The notes: generated by a model not told the origin, from the letters alone. A stretch of DNA of 64,000 nucleotides from Bacillus sp. B15-48 (GCF_016879755.1 NZ_WOFU01000002.1:558001-622000), one strand, 5' to 3'. Counted from the stretch's first letter, positions 38,466-51,485 are shown. A program made the numbers and translations.

Positions 38466-38954
38466 TTACCTTCTCCTTGTCCGATGTGGATCCTTTGCCC
38501 TTGGCTGCCCTAATATTTGCGCCCATGCAATGCCTTCGATTAAACGATCAGCATCAGGTTTCAACTGCAAGGAACCAATTTGAGCGTTGTTTGCTGCTCT
38601 CATACCTTGCTCATTCGTTGAGTTGAGCGTAATTTGTTCAGCTTCTTTATTGACTCTTTCTTGTTGCCGTTCTTCAAATTTCTTTTGAAGTTCTGATAAC
38701 GTATCATAAACGGTTTGATTTTCTTTCGTTTCGACTTCTGGCCCTTTGGCTGCATCATTGTGAGGTTGCTGAGTTCGCCTTTCATACATCGTTTCACGGG
38801 GAACTCTTTTTTCTGGTTGTCGCTGTTCAGGACGAGCAGGTGGTTTTCTCCGGCGCTGCTCCTGTTTTTCCTCCGCTTTCGGCTTTTTAAAAAGACTTGA
38901 AAGCAAACCAATGAGAAGGATAAGTAAAATGGGATTTTCAAATAGGAACTCCAT
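38466..38954 (-). CDS. Unknown basic membrane-anchored protein (yqfB position)
   Basis: This is a 162-residue protein. Residues 5-20 form a hydrophobic anchor (LFENPILLILLIGLLSSLF). The rest is soluble and charged, rich in Lys, Arg, Gln and Glu (e.g. KQEQRRRKPPARPEQRQ), with a coiled-coil-like stretch near 84-105 and a short conserved-looking C-terminal part (LIEGIAWAQILGQPRAKDPHRTRR). I do not recognise the family. It stands between floA and yqfC, the place of the unrelated-length yqfB in B. subtilis. It may be a FloA partner or structural protein; this is a guess from position only. ATG 38954 follows GGGGGGG. Confidence 0.7.
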   Translation of the reverse strand: MEFLFENPILLILLIGLLSSLFKKPKAEEKQEQRRRKPPARPEQRQPEKRVPRETMYERRTQQPHNDAAKGPEVETKENQTVYDTLSELQKKFEERQQERVNKEAEQITLNSTNEQGMRAANNAQIGSLQLKPDADRLIEGIAWAQILGQPRAKDPHRTRRR

Positions 38955-38985
38955 TTAAGCCCCCCCTTTCGAAAAGGATCCGCTC

Positions 38986-39987
38986 CTAACCATCCTTTTT
39001 ATCTTCTTTATTTCCACCAGTTAATTTTCCGAATGAATCTCTCATATCCGTATCTGCTTCAATATTTTGGATATTCATATAATCCATTACACCTATATTT
39101 CCATTCTTTAATGCTTCAGCCATCGCCAATGGTACGGTCGCTTCGGCTTCGACTACCTTGGCTTTCATTTCTTGTACACGAGCCACCATTTCTTGCTCTT
39201 GAGCTACAGCCATTGCACGGCGCTCTTCTGCCTTCGCTTGAGCAATTTTCTTGTCTGCTTCCGCTTGGTCAGTTTGTAAAATTGCACCAATATTTTTACC
39301 GATATCAACATCCGCAATATCAATCGAGAGAATTTCAAATGCCGTTCCAGCATCCAGTCCTTTAGATAATACGGTTTGCGAAATCCTATCAGGATTTTCA
39401 AGGACTTTCTTATGATTATCAGAAGAACCAATTGTGGATACAATCCCTTCCCCAACACGTGCAATGATCGTTTCCTCACCAGCACCACCGACAAGGCGAT
39501 CAATATTCGCACGTACAGTAATTCGTGCTTTCGCTTTTACTTCAATTCCATCCATAGCTACACCAGCAATAAATGGGGTTTCAATGACTTTCGGATTAAC
39601 ACTCATTTGCACAGCTTCTAAAACATCTCGACCAGCTAGATCGATCGCCGCCGCTCTTTCAAAAGAGAGTTCAATATTTGCCCGGTGAGCAGCAATTAAT
39701 GCATTTACAACACGATCAACATTTCCTCCAGCAAGATAATGACTCTCGAGTTGGTTTGTTGTTACACCAAGTCCTGCCTTATGAGCTTTAATTAACGGAA
39801 TGATGACCCGATTCGGAATAACCCGGCGGAGCCTCATCCCAATTAATGTGAAAATACTAACACGTACCCCAGCTGCCAATGCAGAAATCCACAGCATAAC
39901 GGGTACGAACGTAAATAATAGACCTAGTAATAGCAAACCAAGTACAACTGCAACTAATAGCAAAAGCGTGCTTGTTGTCATAACCAT
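38986..39987 (-). CDS. floA: Flotillin-like protein FloA
   Basis: This membrane-microdomain scaffold (333 residues) is almost identical in pattern to B. subtilis FloA (YqfA). It has an N-terminal hydrophobic hairpin (about 5-32), then the PHB/SPFH domain. The Ala/Glu/Gln-rich coiled coil (about 230-285) forms oligomers. It organises membrane lipid domains and protein complexes. The ORF is open from TTG 40002, but ATG 39987 (MVMTTSTLL) sits 8 nt after GGAGG. Confidence 0.95.
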   Translation of the reverse strand: MVMTTSTLLLLVAVVLGLLLLGLLFTFVPVMLWISALAAGVRVSIFTLIGMRLRRVIPNRVIIPLIKAHKAGLGVTTNQLESHYLAGGNVDRVVNALIAAHRANIELSFERAAAIDLAGRDVLEAVQMSVNPKVIETPFIAGVAMDGIEVKAKARITVRANIDRLVGGAGEETIIARVGEGIVSTIGSSDNHKKVLENPDRISQTVLSKGLDAGTAFEILSIDIADVDIGKNIGAILQTDQAEADKKIAQAKAEERRAMAVAQEQEMVARVQEMKAKVVEAEATVPLAMAEALKNGNIGVMDYMNIQNIEADTDMRDSFGKLTGGNKEDKKDG

Positions 39988-40011
39988 ATTCATTTCCTCC
40001 AATTCAATTTA

Positions 40012-41331
40012 TTACTCCGGAATTTCACGGACAACCACCCGAGAACCTTCCGCTTTAACTATTTTCACTCTCTTATCCTTTTGAATAAAATTGCCTTCAC
40101 TGACAACATCTATTCGTTCATCTCCAATTTGCACGGTTCCTGAAGGCCGTAGCGCTGTAATAGCCACTCCTTCAAGACCAATGAGCTCATTCCGCGTTTT
40201 ATTCGAAATATAACCACTTTCAGTGCTTGTTGAATCTGTTAGAACCATTCTTCTGAAAAATTTCATCTTCTTCCCCAACACCTTTACCATCAGGATGGAA
40301 ACGAGCACAGTTATAACAAAGGCAATCAATAAGGATAATGCCATATGGGCAACGTTTCCTGAAGCTAAGAAAAAGCTTGAAATTACCGCAATTAAGCCAA
40401 TAATTCCAACAATTCCTCCTGCTACGAAAAATTCCAAAATGATTAATGCAATCCCAATAATAAAAAGAATAATTGCCTCGTAACCAGCTAATCCCGCAAC
40501 TAAATGACCGTAGAAAAACAATAACAACGAAGAAAGCCCCATAATCCCAGGTATCCCAAACCCTGGAGAATAAAGCTCCAGTACAAGTCCGATACTACCA
40601 ATTGAGAGTAATATAGGAACAACATAAGGGTTTGTTATAAACCTTGCAAGCTTTTCTGCAAAGCTCTCCTCGACATTTTTAATTGTAGCATTTTCATAAC
40701 CTAGTTCAGACAGTAAATCATTTATGTTATTTACCGTACCTTCTGAGTAGCCGACATTAAGAGCTTGTTCTGCTGTTAGTGTCAACAATTTTCCTTTTCC
40801 GGCGCCATAATCTGGGAGATTCACTTCTTCATCTGCCATTGCTAAAGCATAAATAGGGTCGCGTCCTGACTCATGAGCCGCACTCTCCATTGCGGCTAAC
40901 CAATAAGAAACTGCTTTTTTATCCGCAGTGTTTCCTGTTTGATCAATGATTGCTGCTGATCCCATAACCGCGCCCGGAACCATATAAATTTCATTCGCAT
41001 TTAAAGATATAAACGCACCGGCTGACAATGCCTGCTTGTTAACATATGCAATTGTACGAAGATTAGTAGATGTAATAAGTTTTCCAATCTCACCTGCAGC
41101 ATCGACAGCACCCCCAGGAGTGTTGATCTCGAAAATAATTGCCGATGCATTGTCAGCCTCTGCTTCTGTAACAGCCCTTTTCAGAAAAGCATGCAGGCCT
41201 TTTTCGACTGTTTCTTCAACTGGTACAACATAAACGGTCTCACCTTTTGCGGATGTCAATAACGGTACAAGATAAATGAAAAAGCCGATTAATAGGAAAA
41301 ATAGTATTGCCAACCGACGCCTTGACTTCAA
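40012..41331 (-). CDS. yqeZ: NfeD-type membrane serine protease (YqeZ)
   Basis: This is a 439-residue protein. An N-terminal membrane segment (about 9-26) is followed by a ClpP-like serine protease domain (nucleophile Ser in QALSAGAFISL, Lys downstream), four or five membrane helices (about 240-360) and a C-terminal OB-fold NfeD domain (about 375-435). It works with FloA in membrane microdomains and antimicrobial resistance; floA follows 10-24 bp downstream. TTG 41331 is used, AGGAGG at 7 nt; the ORF is full-length compared with the family. Confidence 0.93.
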   Translation of the reverse strand: MKSRRRLAILFFLLIGFFIYLVPLLTSAKGETVYVVPVEETVEKGLHAFLKRAVTEAEADNASAIIFEINTPGGAVDAAGEIGKLITSTNLRTIAYVNKQALSAGAFISLNANEIYMVPGAVMGSAAIIDQTGNTADKKAVSYWLAAMESAAHESGRDPIYALAMADEEVNLPDYGAGKGKLLTLTAEQALNVGYSEGTVNNINDLLSELGYENATIKNVEESFAEKLARFITNPYVVPILLSIGSIGLVLELYSPGFGIPGIMGLSSLLLFFYGHLVAGLAGYEAIILFIIGIALIILEFFVAGGIVGIIGLIAVISSFFLASGNVAHMALSLLIAFVITVLVSILMVKVLGKKMKFFRRMVLTDSTSTESGYISNKTRNELIGLEGVAITALRPSGTVQIGDERIDVVSEGNFIQKDKRVKIVKAEGSRVVVREIPE

Positions 41332-41481
41332 ATTCTCCCCTCCTCTCTGAATTTTTTCCGGCTTATTGTATTACGGTCTTCTTATTCTAATGGTTTCATT
41401 TTTGAATAAAAATATTAACTTATACACCTTATTACATTATGTATATTTTTATCATATCATACACAAGCCTTTCCATAAATT

Positions 41482-41508
41482 AAAAAGCCGTAAGCAGAAG
41501 CTTACGGC
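41482..41508 (-). terminator. Terminator of rpsU-yqeY
   Basis: GCCGTAAGC and GCTTACGGC pair around 4 nt, followed on the minus strand by TTTTTA. Confidence 0.9.
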
Positions 41509-41522
41509 CTGTGTTCATTTTT

Positions 41523-41969
41523 TTATGAAAGGTGTTGTTGTACAAGTTTATTAACAAGTGATCCATCTGCCTTACCCTTAACTTTAGGCATGAGAGCAGC
41601 CATCACTTTTCCCATGTCAGCTTTAGACGATGCTCCAATCACTGCGATAGTCTCTGAAATTATAGTCATCAACTCTTCTTCACTGAGTTGCTTCGGCATA
41701 TATGCTTCAACATAGGATAGTTCCATTCGCAATTTTCCAACAAGGTCTTCACGACCTGCTTTATCAAATTCCTGGAGGGAATCTTTGCGTTGTTTCATTT
41801 CGCGAGAAAGTACAGTCAACTCTTCCTCTTCGGACAACTCCTGCTTCCCGAGCTTAATTGCTTCGTTTTGCAAGGAAGACTTTAACATCCGAAATGTCGT
41901 GAGTTTGTCTTTTTCCTTGTTCTTCATCGCTTGGATTATATCTTTATTTAAACGCTCGAGAAGACTCAA
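41523..41969 (-). CDS. yqeY: GatB/YqeY domain protein
   Basis: This is a 148-residue helical protein of the YqeY family, homologous to the C-terminal tRNA-interacting part of GatB ([31 protein letters not shown]-like and [18 protein letters not shown]). It may act in tRNA amidation; the function is unproven. Start TTG 41969 follows GAGGGTGG. It is co-transcribed with rpsU 16 bp upstream. Confidence 0.92.
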   Translation of the reverse strand: MSLLERLNKDIIQAMKNKEKDKLTTFRMLKSSLQNEAIKLGKQELSEEEELTVLSREMKQRKDSLQEFDKAGREDLVGKLRMELSYVEAYMPKQLSEEELMTIISETIAVIGASSKADMGKVMAALMPKVKGKADGSLVNKLVQQHLS

Positions 41970-41985
41970 TTGATTCCACCCTCTC

Positions 41986-42159
41986 TTAGAACTTGCGTTT
42001 TCTAGCAGCTTCAGACTTTTTCTTACGCTTTACACTAGGCTTTTCATAGAATTCGCGCTTTCTAGCTTCTTGAATTGTACCTGATTTCGATACAGTTTTT
42101 TTGAAGCGTCGAAGAGCATCTTCAAGCGATTCGTTTTTGCGAACAACAGTTTTAGACAT
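41986..42159 (-). CDS. rpsU: 30S ribosomal protein S21
   Basis: This is a 57-residue, highly basic protein with a Lys/Arg-rich tail ([14 protein letters not shown]). Its start, [20 protein letters not shown], is the S21 family signature. It helps mRNA binding at initiation. ATG 42159 follows GGAGGGAGGG. A strong promoter lies 65 bp upstream. Confidence 0.97.
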   Translation of the reverse strand: MSKTVVRKNESLEDALRRFKKTVSKSGTIQEARKREFYEKPSVKRKKKSEAARKRKF

Positions 42160-42224
42160 TCTCTTTCCCTCCCTCCGAACACAACACACTTACATTAAAG
42201 CACATGGAAACCATGTACTTTGCA

Positions 42225-42253
42225 ATTATAATATAACAGTGGATATTGGTCAA
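42225..42253 (-). promoter_or_regulatory. Strong sigmaA promoter of rpsU-yqeY
   Basis: TTGACC (42253-42248), 17 bp, TATAAT (42230-42225) on the minus strand, near-consensus. Confidence 0.8.
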
Positions 42254-42360
42254 CTGAAATTAAGTACAGATTGTATATTTATGAAAAAAGTTAATTCGAA
42301 TAAAAATTCCGGCATGTCCATAGTGAACGCTCATAAGTATAAACAGAGAGGGTGATTTCA

Positions 42361-43281
42361 ATGATTTTTATCGCTTTGTTTATTCTTTTTATTTTAGTGT
42401 TTCTTTTTGGAATGATGACCCTAAGACAAGGCCTTTTTAGCCTATCTGCAGACTCAATGAAGGTTTGGCTCGCAAAAATGACTGATACCCCTTTGAAGGG
42501 CTTGCTTGCAGGTGCAATCGTCACCGCCTTTCTCCATAGTAGTTCAGCAGTTATGGTCCTTACAATCGGTCTAATAGGAGCTGGCCTGATGACGTTCCGG
42601 CAATCGATTGGCGTTATTCTCGGTTCTAATATTGGGACAACCTTTACACTTGAAATGATTACAATAGATCTTGACGTTTTTATTGTCCCATTAGCCATTA
42701 TCGGTGCAATACTTATGGTAACGAAAACTGTAAAAAAACAGAATATTGGGAAAATTCTTTTTGGTATGGCTTCCGTTTTCGCCGCCATGCGAGGTTTTTC
42801 CTTTCTAGCTGACCCCTTAACTTCCCTGCCGCTCATTGAACAAGCTCTTAACGAGATGAATACCAATTTATTTTTTAGTCTAGCAACAGGCACCATTTTA
42901 ACAGCGCTTATTCAATCAAGTACAGCGATGTCAGGAATATTAATGGGTTTTTTAGCGGAAGGAACGATGGAATTTTCCTCTGCCCTCGCTGCCATATTAG
43001 GAGCAAATATAGGGACATGCGCAACGGCTCTCCTTGCCGCTACGGGCGCTGGAAAGGATGCGAAATTAACCGCATATGCTCATTTTTGGTTAAATTTTGC
43101 CGGTATGCTTTTGTTTTTCCCGTTGATTGACGATTACGCTCGCATTGCTCCGTTTACAGCTGAGAGAATGGAAGTTCAATTGGCACATGCGAGTGTTCTA
43201 TATAATGTCATTTCATCGCTCCTTGTTCTCCCAGTGGCCAATCAGTTTGGAAAAATGATTATCTATTTACACGGTAAATAA
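42361..43281 (+). CDS. yqeW: Na/Pi cotransporter family protein YqeW
   Basis: This 306-residue membrane protein has two Na/Pi-cotransporter repeats: AFLHSSSAVMVLTIGLIGAG and ALIQSSTAMSGILMG, each with the Gln/His-Ser-Ser motif, and GSNIGTTFTLEM / GANIGTCATAL. It lacks the C-terminal PhoU domain of the homologue at 5946-7577. It probably transports phosphate or a related anion with sodium. ATG 42361 follows AGAGGGTGATT. Gene context (between rpsU-yqeY and mtaB) is as in B. subtilis. Confidence 0.9.
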   Translation: MIFIALFILFILVFLFGMMTLRQGLFSLSADSMKVWLAKMTDTPLKGLLAGAIVTAFLHSSSAVMVLTIGLIGAGLMTFRQSIGVILGSNIGTTFTLEMITIDLDVFIVPLAIIGAILMVTKTVKKQNIGKILFGMASVFAAMRGFSFLADPLTSLPLIEQALNEMNTNLFFSLATGTILTALIQSSTAMSGILMGFLAEGTMEFSSALAAILGANIGTCATALLAATGAGKDAKLTAYAHFWLNFAGMLLFFPLIDDYARIAPFTAERMEVQLAHASVLYNVISSLLVLPVANQFGKMIIYLHGK

Positions 43282-43311
43282 TAAAAGACTGCCGTGGCAG
43301 TCCTTTATTAT
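43278..43311. terminator. Bidirectional terminator between yqeW and mtaB
   Basis: GACTGCC and GGCAGTC (43287-43293 / 43296-43302), extended by AAA(A)G / CTTT pairs, between convergent genes. Poly-T is present on both strands. Confidence 0.82.
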
Positions 43312-44658
43312 TTATATAACAGCTTTCCCCGAAACGGTTTCTTCGTCTAGTATACGGACAAACCGCCCTTCGTTGAATGGATACCCTACTTTTTCAAGCT
43401 TTACCTTCACAATTTTCCCTACCATGTCTTCTGTAGCAGGAAGAATCACTTTTAAATAATTATCAGTATAACCGACAAAATATCCATCTTTATCTTTAAA
43501 TTTTTCTTCCGGAATCACTTCAAGCACTTCATTTTCAAATTGAGATGCATATTCTTTTGCTAATTGGTCTGATAAGGTAATTAAGCGATGTACTCGTTCG
43601 TTTTTAACCTCTTCAGCAACTTGGTTATCCATCCTTGCTGCTGGAGTACCTGTTCGTTTTGAATATGGAAAAACATGAAGTTCAGAAAATCTATGTTCCT
43701 TAATAAAATGATAAGTTTCCATAAACTCTTCTTCCGTTTCCCCAGGGAAGCCGACAATCACATCAGATGTAATGGCTAAGCCAGGAAGCACTTCTTTCAG
43801 GCGAGTTAAACGTTCAGCAAAGAACTCCATCGTATATTTACGTCTCATTCGTTTTAATACCGTATTTGAGCCTGATTGAATCGGAATGTGTAAATGACGA
43901 ACGATAATATTGGATTTGTCAATTACATCTATAACTTCGTCCGTAATTTGACTAGCCTCGATGGAAGATATGCGAAGGCGTTTTAGCCCCTGTACATTCG
44001 CTTCAAGATCAGCTAATAATCTTGCCAAATTATAATCTTTCATATCTTCACCGTACCCACCAGTATGAATGCCTGTTAATACTATTTCTTTATAACCAGC
44101 ATCAACAAGCTGTTGGGCTTGATGAATGACTTCCTGTGGGTCCCTAGATCTCATTAAACCGCGAGCCCAAGGGATAATACAGAATGTACAAAAGTTATTA
44201 CATCCTTCTTGAATTTTTAAAGATGCTCTTGTTCGATCGGTAAACGCAGGTACATCCATTTCTTCGTATACACGACTTTTCATAATATTACGTACACCAT
44301 TAATTGGTTGTCTCTCTGTTTTATATTGTTCGATATAATCAAGCATCTTTACACGATCTTGTGTACCGACAACAATATCTACTCCAGGTATAGCGATAAT
44401 TTCTGCTGGCGATGTTTGCGCGTAGCATCCAGTTACGCAAATGACCGCATCTGGATTTTTTCGAACCGCGCGTCGAATGACTTGACGACTTTTTTTATCT
44501 CCTGTATTCGTAACTGTACATGTATTAATCACATATACGTCTGCCGTTGCTTCAAATTCAACACGATCATAGTCCTGTTCTTTAAATAATTGCCAGATTG
44601 CCTCGGTTTCATAATGATTCACTTTACAGCCAAGCGTATGAAAAGCAACTGTAGGCAT
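43312..44658 (-). CDS. mtaB: tRNA (N6-threonylcarbamoyladenosine(37)-C2)-methylthiotransferase MtaB
   Basis: This is a 448-residue radical-SAM enzyme that adds the 2-methylthio group to t6A37. The N-terminal UPF0004 domain has Cys ligands in TLGCKVNHYE, YVINTCTVTNTGDKKSR and VTGCYAQ. The radical SAM CX3CX2C is CNNFCTFC, and a C-terminal TRAM domain ends the protein. ATG 44658 follows GAGGTGAAG; the gap to the rsmE stop is 5 nt. Same position as yqeV in B. subtilis. Confidence 0.96.
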   Translation of the reverse strand: MPTVAFHTLGCKVNHYETEAIWQLFKEQDYDRVEFEATADVYVINTCTVTNTGDKKSRQVIRRAVRKNPDAVICVTGCYAQTSPAEIIAIPGVDIVVGTQDRVKMLDYIEQYKTERQPINGVRNIMKSRVYEEMDVPAFTDRTRASLKIQEGCNNFCTFCIIPWARGLMRSRDPQEVIHQAQQLVDAGYKEIVLTGIHTGGYGEDMKDYNLARLLADLEANVQGLKRLRISSIEASQITDEVIDVIDKSNIIVRHLHIPIQSGSNTVLKRMRRKYTMEFFAERLTRLKEVLPGLAITSDVIVGFPGETEEEFMETYHFIKEHRFSELHVFPYSKRTGTPAARMDNQVAEEVKNERVHRLITLSDQLAKEYASQFENEVLEVIPEEKFKDKDGYFVGYTDNYLKVILPATEDMVGKIVKVKLEKVGYPFNEGRFVRILDEETVSGKAVI

Positions 44659-44663
44659 AAACT

Positions 44664-45413
44664 TCACCTCATTAATTCAAAATGATAGGAAGCGGCGGAA
44701 AGTAAGTATAAAGGAGCCGTTTCCGTTCTTAAAATTCGTGGTCCTAGACTACAAGAAACGAAGCCGTTCTCTTGTAAAAAAGATACCTCTTTTTCTGTAA
44801 GTCCTCCCTCAGGACCAAATATAATTAATAGCGATTCATTTGCACGCATCTTTTGGAAAACTTCATATAATAACGAAGATTCTCCCTGCTTTGCTTCTTC
44901 CTCATAGGCAATTAGCTTATAATCGTACGTAACTCCATAGGCAACTAGATCATTTAAGGTATTTATGAAATCGATTGTAGGAATAAAGTTACGATGCGAC
45001 TGCTCAGCAGCTTCTTTCGCAATTTTTCCCCATCGTTCTATTTTTTTGCTACTCTTTTTCTCATCCCATTTAACTATTGAGCGAGCTGCTTTAAAAGGAA
45101 CAAAGCGACGAGCTCCTAGTTCCGTCCCTTTTTGAATAATCCAATCTAGTTTATCCCCTTTCGGCAGTCCGCTCGCAATTGTGATGCGGACGGGCAGTTC
45201 AGAAGAATCCTCATTCCATTTTACAACGTTCGCAACTACTTTTTCAGCGGTAATTTCTGCAATTTCACATAGTGCGCTTTCACCGTGTGTTGAAACACAT
45301 ATAATTTGGTTTCCCTGCTTCATTCTCATAACCCGAACGAGGTGATGGTAATCATCACCAACAATGTGAAACTGTTCATCTTCTGTGGGACTGTTCACAA
45401 AATAGCGTTGCAC
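44664..45413 (-). CDS. rsmE: 16S rRNA (uracil(1498)-N(3))-methyltransferase RsmE
   Basis: This 249-residue SPOUT (trefoil-knot) methyltransferase modifies U1498 of 16S rRNA. The family motifs are YHHLVRVMRMKQGNQI at the N-terminus, KGDKLDWIIQKGTELGARRFVPF, and the SAM knot IIFGPEGGLTEKEV then LGPRILRTETA. GTG 45413 follows GGGAGGTTGG. It precedes mtaB. Confidence 0.95.
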   Translation of the reverse strand: MQRYFVNSPTEDEQFHIVGDDYHHLVRVMRMKQGNQIICVSTHGESALCEIAEITAEKVVANVVKWNEDSSELPVRITIASGLPKGDKLDWIIQKGTELGARRFVPFKAARSIVKWDEKKSSKKIERWGKIAKEAAEQSHRNFIPTIDFINTLNDLVAYGVTYDYKLIAYEEEAKQGESSLLYEVFQKMRANESLLIIFGPEGGLTEKEVSFLQENGFVSCSLGPRILRTETAPLYLLSAASYHFELMR

Positions 45414-45459
45414 TCTTCCAACCTCCCTTCTTCCGCATCCAATTCAACAAATTTTCCCA

Positions 45460-45497
45460 CCAAAAGAAAAAGGGCGTGGAAGAAATGCCCCTTTTCT
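45460..45497 (-). terminator. Terminator after prmA
   Basis: AAAAGGGGC / GCCCTTTTT (45495-45487 / 45475-45467) with an 11-nt loop, followed by CTTTT on the minus strand. Confidence 0.7.
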
Positions 45498-45501
45498 AAA
45501 A

Positions 45502-46437
45502 TCACTTTTTCGCAATAATTGACACCCAATCTTCCATCGTAATCACTTCTTCAATCATAAAACCAGCATTGATGAGTGCTTCCATAACGATTTCCTTTTT
45601 TTGTTGAATGATTCCAGAGGAAATAAAATATCCATTCTTTTTTATTATTCGGCTTGCATCATCTACAAATCGTAGAATTACTTCTGCTAAAATATTCGCG
45701 ACGACAAGATCCACTGGACCATCTATCCCGTCTAAAAGGTTATTTTGCCGAACGTCGACCACATGATGTACTTTATTCAGTTCCGTGTTTAATCTAGCTA
45801 CATTTACAGCTACTTCATCCAAATCTAACGCTTGGACCCGTGCTGCTCCAAGTTTTGCCGCTGCAATACTCAAGACACCTGACCCTGTGCCCACATCAAT
45901 GATTTGGTCACCTTGCTTGACTGTTCGTTCAAGTGCCTGAATACATAGAACGGTGGTCGGGTGGGTCCCTGTCCCAAAAGCCATGCCAGGATCAAGCTCA
46001 ATAATTAACTCATCCTCGTTTCCTGGGGTATATTCTTCCCATGTTGGAACTATCGTAAATTTCTCAGAAATTTTTACTGGGTAATAATATTTTTTCCAAG
46101 CGGTTGCCCATTCTTCTTCATGAACTTCAGCAAGTGAAACTTTATTTTTCCCAATATCAATATCAAAGAGAACTAAGTTATTAATTGCAGATTTGATCGC
46201 TTCTACTGTTTCACCAAGAAAACTGTTAATAGGTAAATAAGCTTTGATGATTACTCCTTCTTCAGGGTAATCATCAGGATTGAGCTGATAGATTTCACCG
46301 AATTGGTCCTCTCTCTCTTTTATTAGTTCTAACGGATCTTCGATAACAACACCGCTAGCTCCTGCTTCATGTAAAATATTTGAGATTGGCTCAATCGCCT
46401 CATTTGACGTTAAAATGCCAATTTCAGACCATTTCAT
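45502..46437 (-). CDS. prmA: Ribosomal protein L11 methyltransferase PrmA
   Basis: This is a 311-residue SAM-dependent methyltransferase modifying L11. The N-terminal substrate-recognition domain is followed by a Rossmann fold with [20 protein letters not shown] (motif I), then NILAEVI. It lies downstream of dnaJ, 17 bp away, so it belongs to the extended dnaK operon, as in B. subtilis. ATG 46437 follows GGAGCGGATTT. Confidence 0.95.
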   Translation of the reverse strand: MKWSEIGILTSNEAIEPISNILHEAGASGVVIEDPLELIKEREDQFGEIYQLNPDDYPEEGVIIKAYLPINSFLGETVEAIKSAINNLVLFDIDIGKNKVSLAEVHEEEWATAWKKYYYPVKISEKFTIVPTWEEYTPGNEDELIIELDPGMAFGTGTHPTTVLCIQALERTVKQGDQIIDVGTGSGVLSIAAAKLGAARVQALDLDEVAVNVARLNTELNKVHHVVDVRQNNLLDGIDGPVDLVVANILAEVILRFVDDASRIIKKNGYFISSGIIQQKKEIVMEALINAGFMIEEVITMEDWVSIIAKK

Positions 46438-46454
46438 TTAAATCCGCTCCTTCA

Positions 46455-47582
46455 CTACTCACCCTTAAAGGCTCTTTTAACTTTTGAGAAGAACCCCTCT
46501 TCTTGTTCTCCTAGAGGAACCTGTCCGCTAATATCGGCAAATTCTCGCAATAATTGTTTCTGCTTTTCAGACAGCTTCGTTGGTGTAACAACCTTCACAA
46601 TAATATGTTGATCGCCTGTACCATAACCTCTTACATTTGGAACGCCTTTTCCCTTTAAACGGAATCTTGTTCCAGTTTGCGTTCCAGCTGGCACCTTCAA
46701 TTTTACTTTGCCATGTACAGTTGGGATTTCAATTTCATCTCCCAATGCGGTTTGGACAAAAGTAATCGGCATTTCACAGTATATGTCGTCCCCATCTCTT
46801 TCAAAGAATTCATGAGAACGAATATGGAAGACAATGTATAAATCACCTGCAGGACCGCCATTAATTCCCGGCTCTCCTTTACCCGCTACTCTGAGTTGCT
46901 GACCATCATCAACACCAGCAGGAATTTTTACATGTATTTTTTGTCGCTTACTCACTTTACCGTTTCCTGAACATGTACGGCATTTTTCTTTTATTTCTTT
47001 CCCTGTCCCATTACAGTATGAACATACACGGCGATTTACAATCCTGCCAAACGGTGTATTTTGTTCGATATTTAATTGACCGCTTCCATGACAATGACTA
47101 CACGTTTCAACCTTTGTTCCTGGCTTAGCACCTGATCCACTACAAGTATCACATGTTTCTTCACGTGGAATTTCAATATCTGTTTCCTTCCCAAAAACGG
47201 CTTCTTCAAAGGATAACGTCATCGAATACTGAAGATCGGCACCTTGTCTTGGAGCATTTGGATCTCTCCGTCTACCGCCGCCACCGCCACCAAAAAACGT
47301 ATTGAAAATATCTTCAAATCCACCGAAACCACCGCCAAAGTCTCCACCACCGAAACCTTGATTTGGGTCTGTGTGACCAAATTGATCATAGTGGGCACGC
47401 TTTTGATCATCGCTAAGCATTTCGTAAGCTTCTTTAACTTCCTTGAATTTTTCATCTGCATCAGGTTCTTTATTAATATCTGGATGGTATTTTTTTGATA
47501 ATTTACGATAAGCTTTCTTAATTTCGTCCTTAGATGCTCCTTTACTTACACCTAAAACGTCATAGTAGTCCCGTTTACTCAT
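46455..47582 (-). CDS. dnaJ: Chaperone protein DnaJ
   Basis: This is a 375-residue Hsp40 co-chaperone that stimulates DnaK ATPase. In order: J domain with YHPDIN (His-Pro-Asp), Gly/Phe-rich linker ([17 protein letters not shown]), four CXXCXGXG zinc repeats ([32 protein letters not shown]), and a C-terminal substrate-binding domain. ATG 47582 (MSKRDYY) with GGGAG 8 nt upstream; earlier in-frame Met at 47591 is not needed. Confidence 0.98.
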   Translation of the reverse strand: MSKRDYYDVLGVSKGASKDEIKKAYRKLSKKYHPDINKEPDADEKFKEVKEAYEMLSDDQKRAHYDQFGHTDPNQGFGGGDFGGGFGGFEDIFNTFFGGGGGGRRRDPNAPRQGADLQYSMTLSFEEAVFGKETDIEIPREETCDTCSGSGAKPGTKVETCSHCHGSGQLNIEQNTPFGRIVNRRVCSYCNGTGKEIKEKCRTCSGNGKVSKRQKIHVKIPAGVDDGQQLRVAGKGEPGINGGPAGDLYIVFHIRSHEFFERDGDDIYCEMPITFVQTALGDEIEIPTVHGKVKLKVPAGTQTGTRFRLKGKGVPNVRGYGTGDQHIIVKVVTPTKLSEKQKQLLREFADISGQVPLGEQEEGFFSKVKRAFKGE

Positions 47583-47752
47583 GATAAACACTCCCGATCC
47601 TTTTCACATAAACGTAATTTTACCATTCAACGTTCAAGAAGCGCAACAGATAATGACTGAATGCACGATAAACCACATTTTACACATGGTCCCCTGAGTC
47701 CATGGGCTGTCATTTCCCTTTCCTTTTTCGACTCGCCAAGAAGGGACTAATC

Positions 47753-47787
47753 AAAGAAAAAGCCAAAGCCAAGGAAGACCTGACTTT
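47753..47787 (-). terminator. Hairpin between dnaK and dnaJ
   Basis: AAAGTCAGG / CCTTGGCTTT (47787-47779 / 47774-47765) with wobble and one bulge, followed by CTTTTTCTTTG on the minus strand. It may partly terminate or tune transcription after dnaK. Confidence 0.6.
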
Positions 47788-47813
47788 GACTTCAACTTTG
47801 AGATTTATGCTGC

Positions 47814-50257
<2,444 letters not shown>

Positions 50258-50372
50258 GTACTAACTCACCTCCCTTTAAAGATTAACACTATCGTTTTCA
50301 TCTGCTTCGTCATTTTAAATGTTAATGGATGGAACTGCGTGTTGTGTTCCACCCTTAACAATATTTCCATGC

Positions 50373-51407
50373 TTATTTATTTTGATACAAATCTGTCAGG
50401 ACCTTTGATAAATCTGAACTGATAAATCGAAGCAAACTAATCACTCTTGAATATTCCATCCTTGTTGGTCCTAAAACTGCAACTGTTCCAAGCTTTTCAT
50501 CTCCAATTGAGTAAGTAGCGGTAATTAAACTGCAATTTTCCATTGCTGAATTATTATTTTCCCGGCCGATTTTTACGTTAATGCCCTTAGGATTTTCACG
50601 AATAAGTTGTGAAATTCCATCCTCATGTTCAATCATTGACATTAAACCACGTATTTTACCGATGTCATTGAATTCAGGCTGGTTCAACATGTTTGTTTTT
50701 CCGCCGAAAAATACTTTTTCACTAGCCGGGATGGCCAACGCTTCAGAAAAGGAATTCATTAAGACGTCATAATTTTTTATATGCTGTCTTAAAATATTTG
50801 CTACCTCTTTATATATGTGTTCATTTAGATGGACGAGTGAAACGCCTGTTAAACGTTCATTTAAAATATTGACCATTTTTTCTACATCACTAGGGTCAAT
50901 ACTCCCTGGAAAGTGGAATGTTCGATTTTCGACATGCCCTGTATCAGTGACAATAATGGCAATCGCAGTATCTTGATTTAATGGAATAATTTGCAGTTTT
51001 TTTAGCTTGTTTTCATTAACGGTAGGACCAAGGACAATCGACGTATAACTGGTCAACTCCGAAAGGATTTTTGCTGATCTTTGAACAATTTTTTCAAGTT
51101 CATAAATCTGCTCAGCAAAGATTGAACGGACGGATTGTATTTCGGTCTTTTTTAATTTTTGTGGAGGGAGCAAATGGTCCACATAGTAACGATACCCTTT
51201 TTCGGAAGGAATTCTCCCTGAAGAAGTATGCGTCTTTTCAATAAAACCTAATTCCTCTAAGTCAGCCATTTCATTGCGAATTGTAGCAGAACTGAATAAG
51301 ATTTCTTCCTTTTTCGACAGACTCCTAGAACCTACCGGTTGAGCGGTACGAATAAAGTCATCAACAATTACCTGTAAAATCAATACTTGTCGGTCTGTTA
51401 ACAACAA
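50373..51407 (-). CDS. hrcA: Heat-inducible transcription repressor HrcA
   Basis: This is a 344-residue repressor that binds CIRCE. The N-terminal winged helix ([40 protein letters not shown]) precedes a GAF-like middle domain and a C-terminal dimer part. The GroEL chaperone normally keeps it active. TTG starts at 51407 or one codon later. The CIRCE element lies 13 bp upstream, so it represses its own operon. Confidence 0.97.
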   Translation of the reverse strand: MLLTDRQVLILQVIVDDFIRTAQPVGSRSLSKKEEILFSSATIRNEMADLEELGFIEKTHTSSGRIPSEKGYRYYVDHLLPPQKLKKTEIQSVRSIFAEQIYELEKIVQRSAKILSELTSYTSIVLGPTVNENKLKKLQIIPLNQDTAIAIIVTDTGHVENRTFHFPGSIDPSDVEKMVNILNERLTGVSLVHLNEHIYKEVANILRQHIKNYDVLMNSFSEALAIPASEKVFFGGKTNMLNQPEFNDIGKIRGLMSMIEHEDGISQLIRENPKGINVKIGRENNNSAMENCSLITATYSIGDEKLGTVAVLGPTRMEYSRVISLLRFISSDLSKVLTDLYQNK

Positions 51408-51419
51408 TCATCACCCCTG

Positions 51420-51485
51420 TTAGCACTCTTTGTTAACGAGTGCTAAATCTAATAATAAATTATCAATAATATGCGCTATTGTCAA
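51420..51485 (-). promoter_or_regulatory. CIRCE operator and promoter of the hrcA-grpE-dnaK-dnaJ operon
   Basis: TTAGCACTC (51420-51428), a 9-bp spacer, GAGTGCTAA (51438-51446): a perfect CIRCE inverted repeat. Upstream on the minus strand TTGACA (51485-51480) lies 17 bp from a weaker -10 TAATTT (51462-51457). HrcA binding would block the start. Confidence 0.93.
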
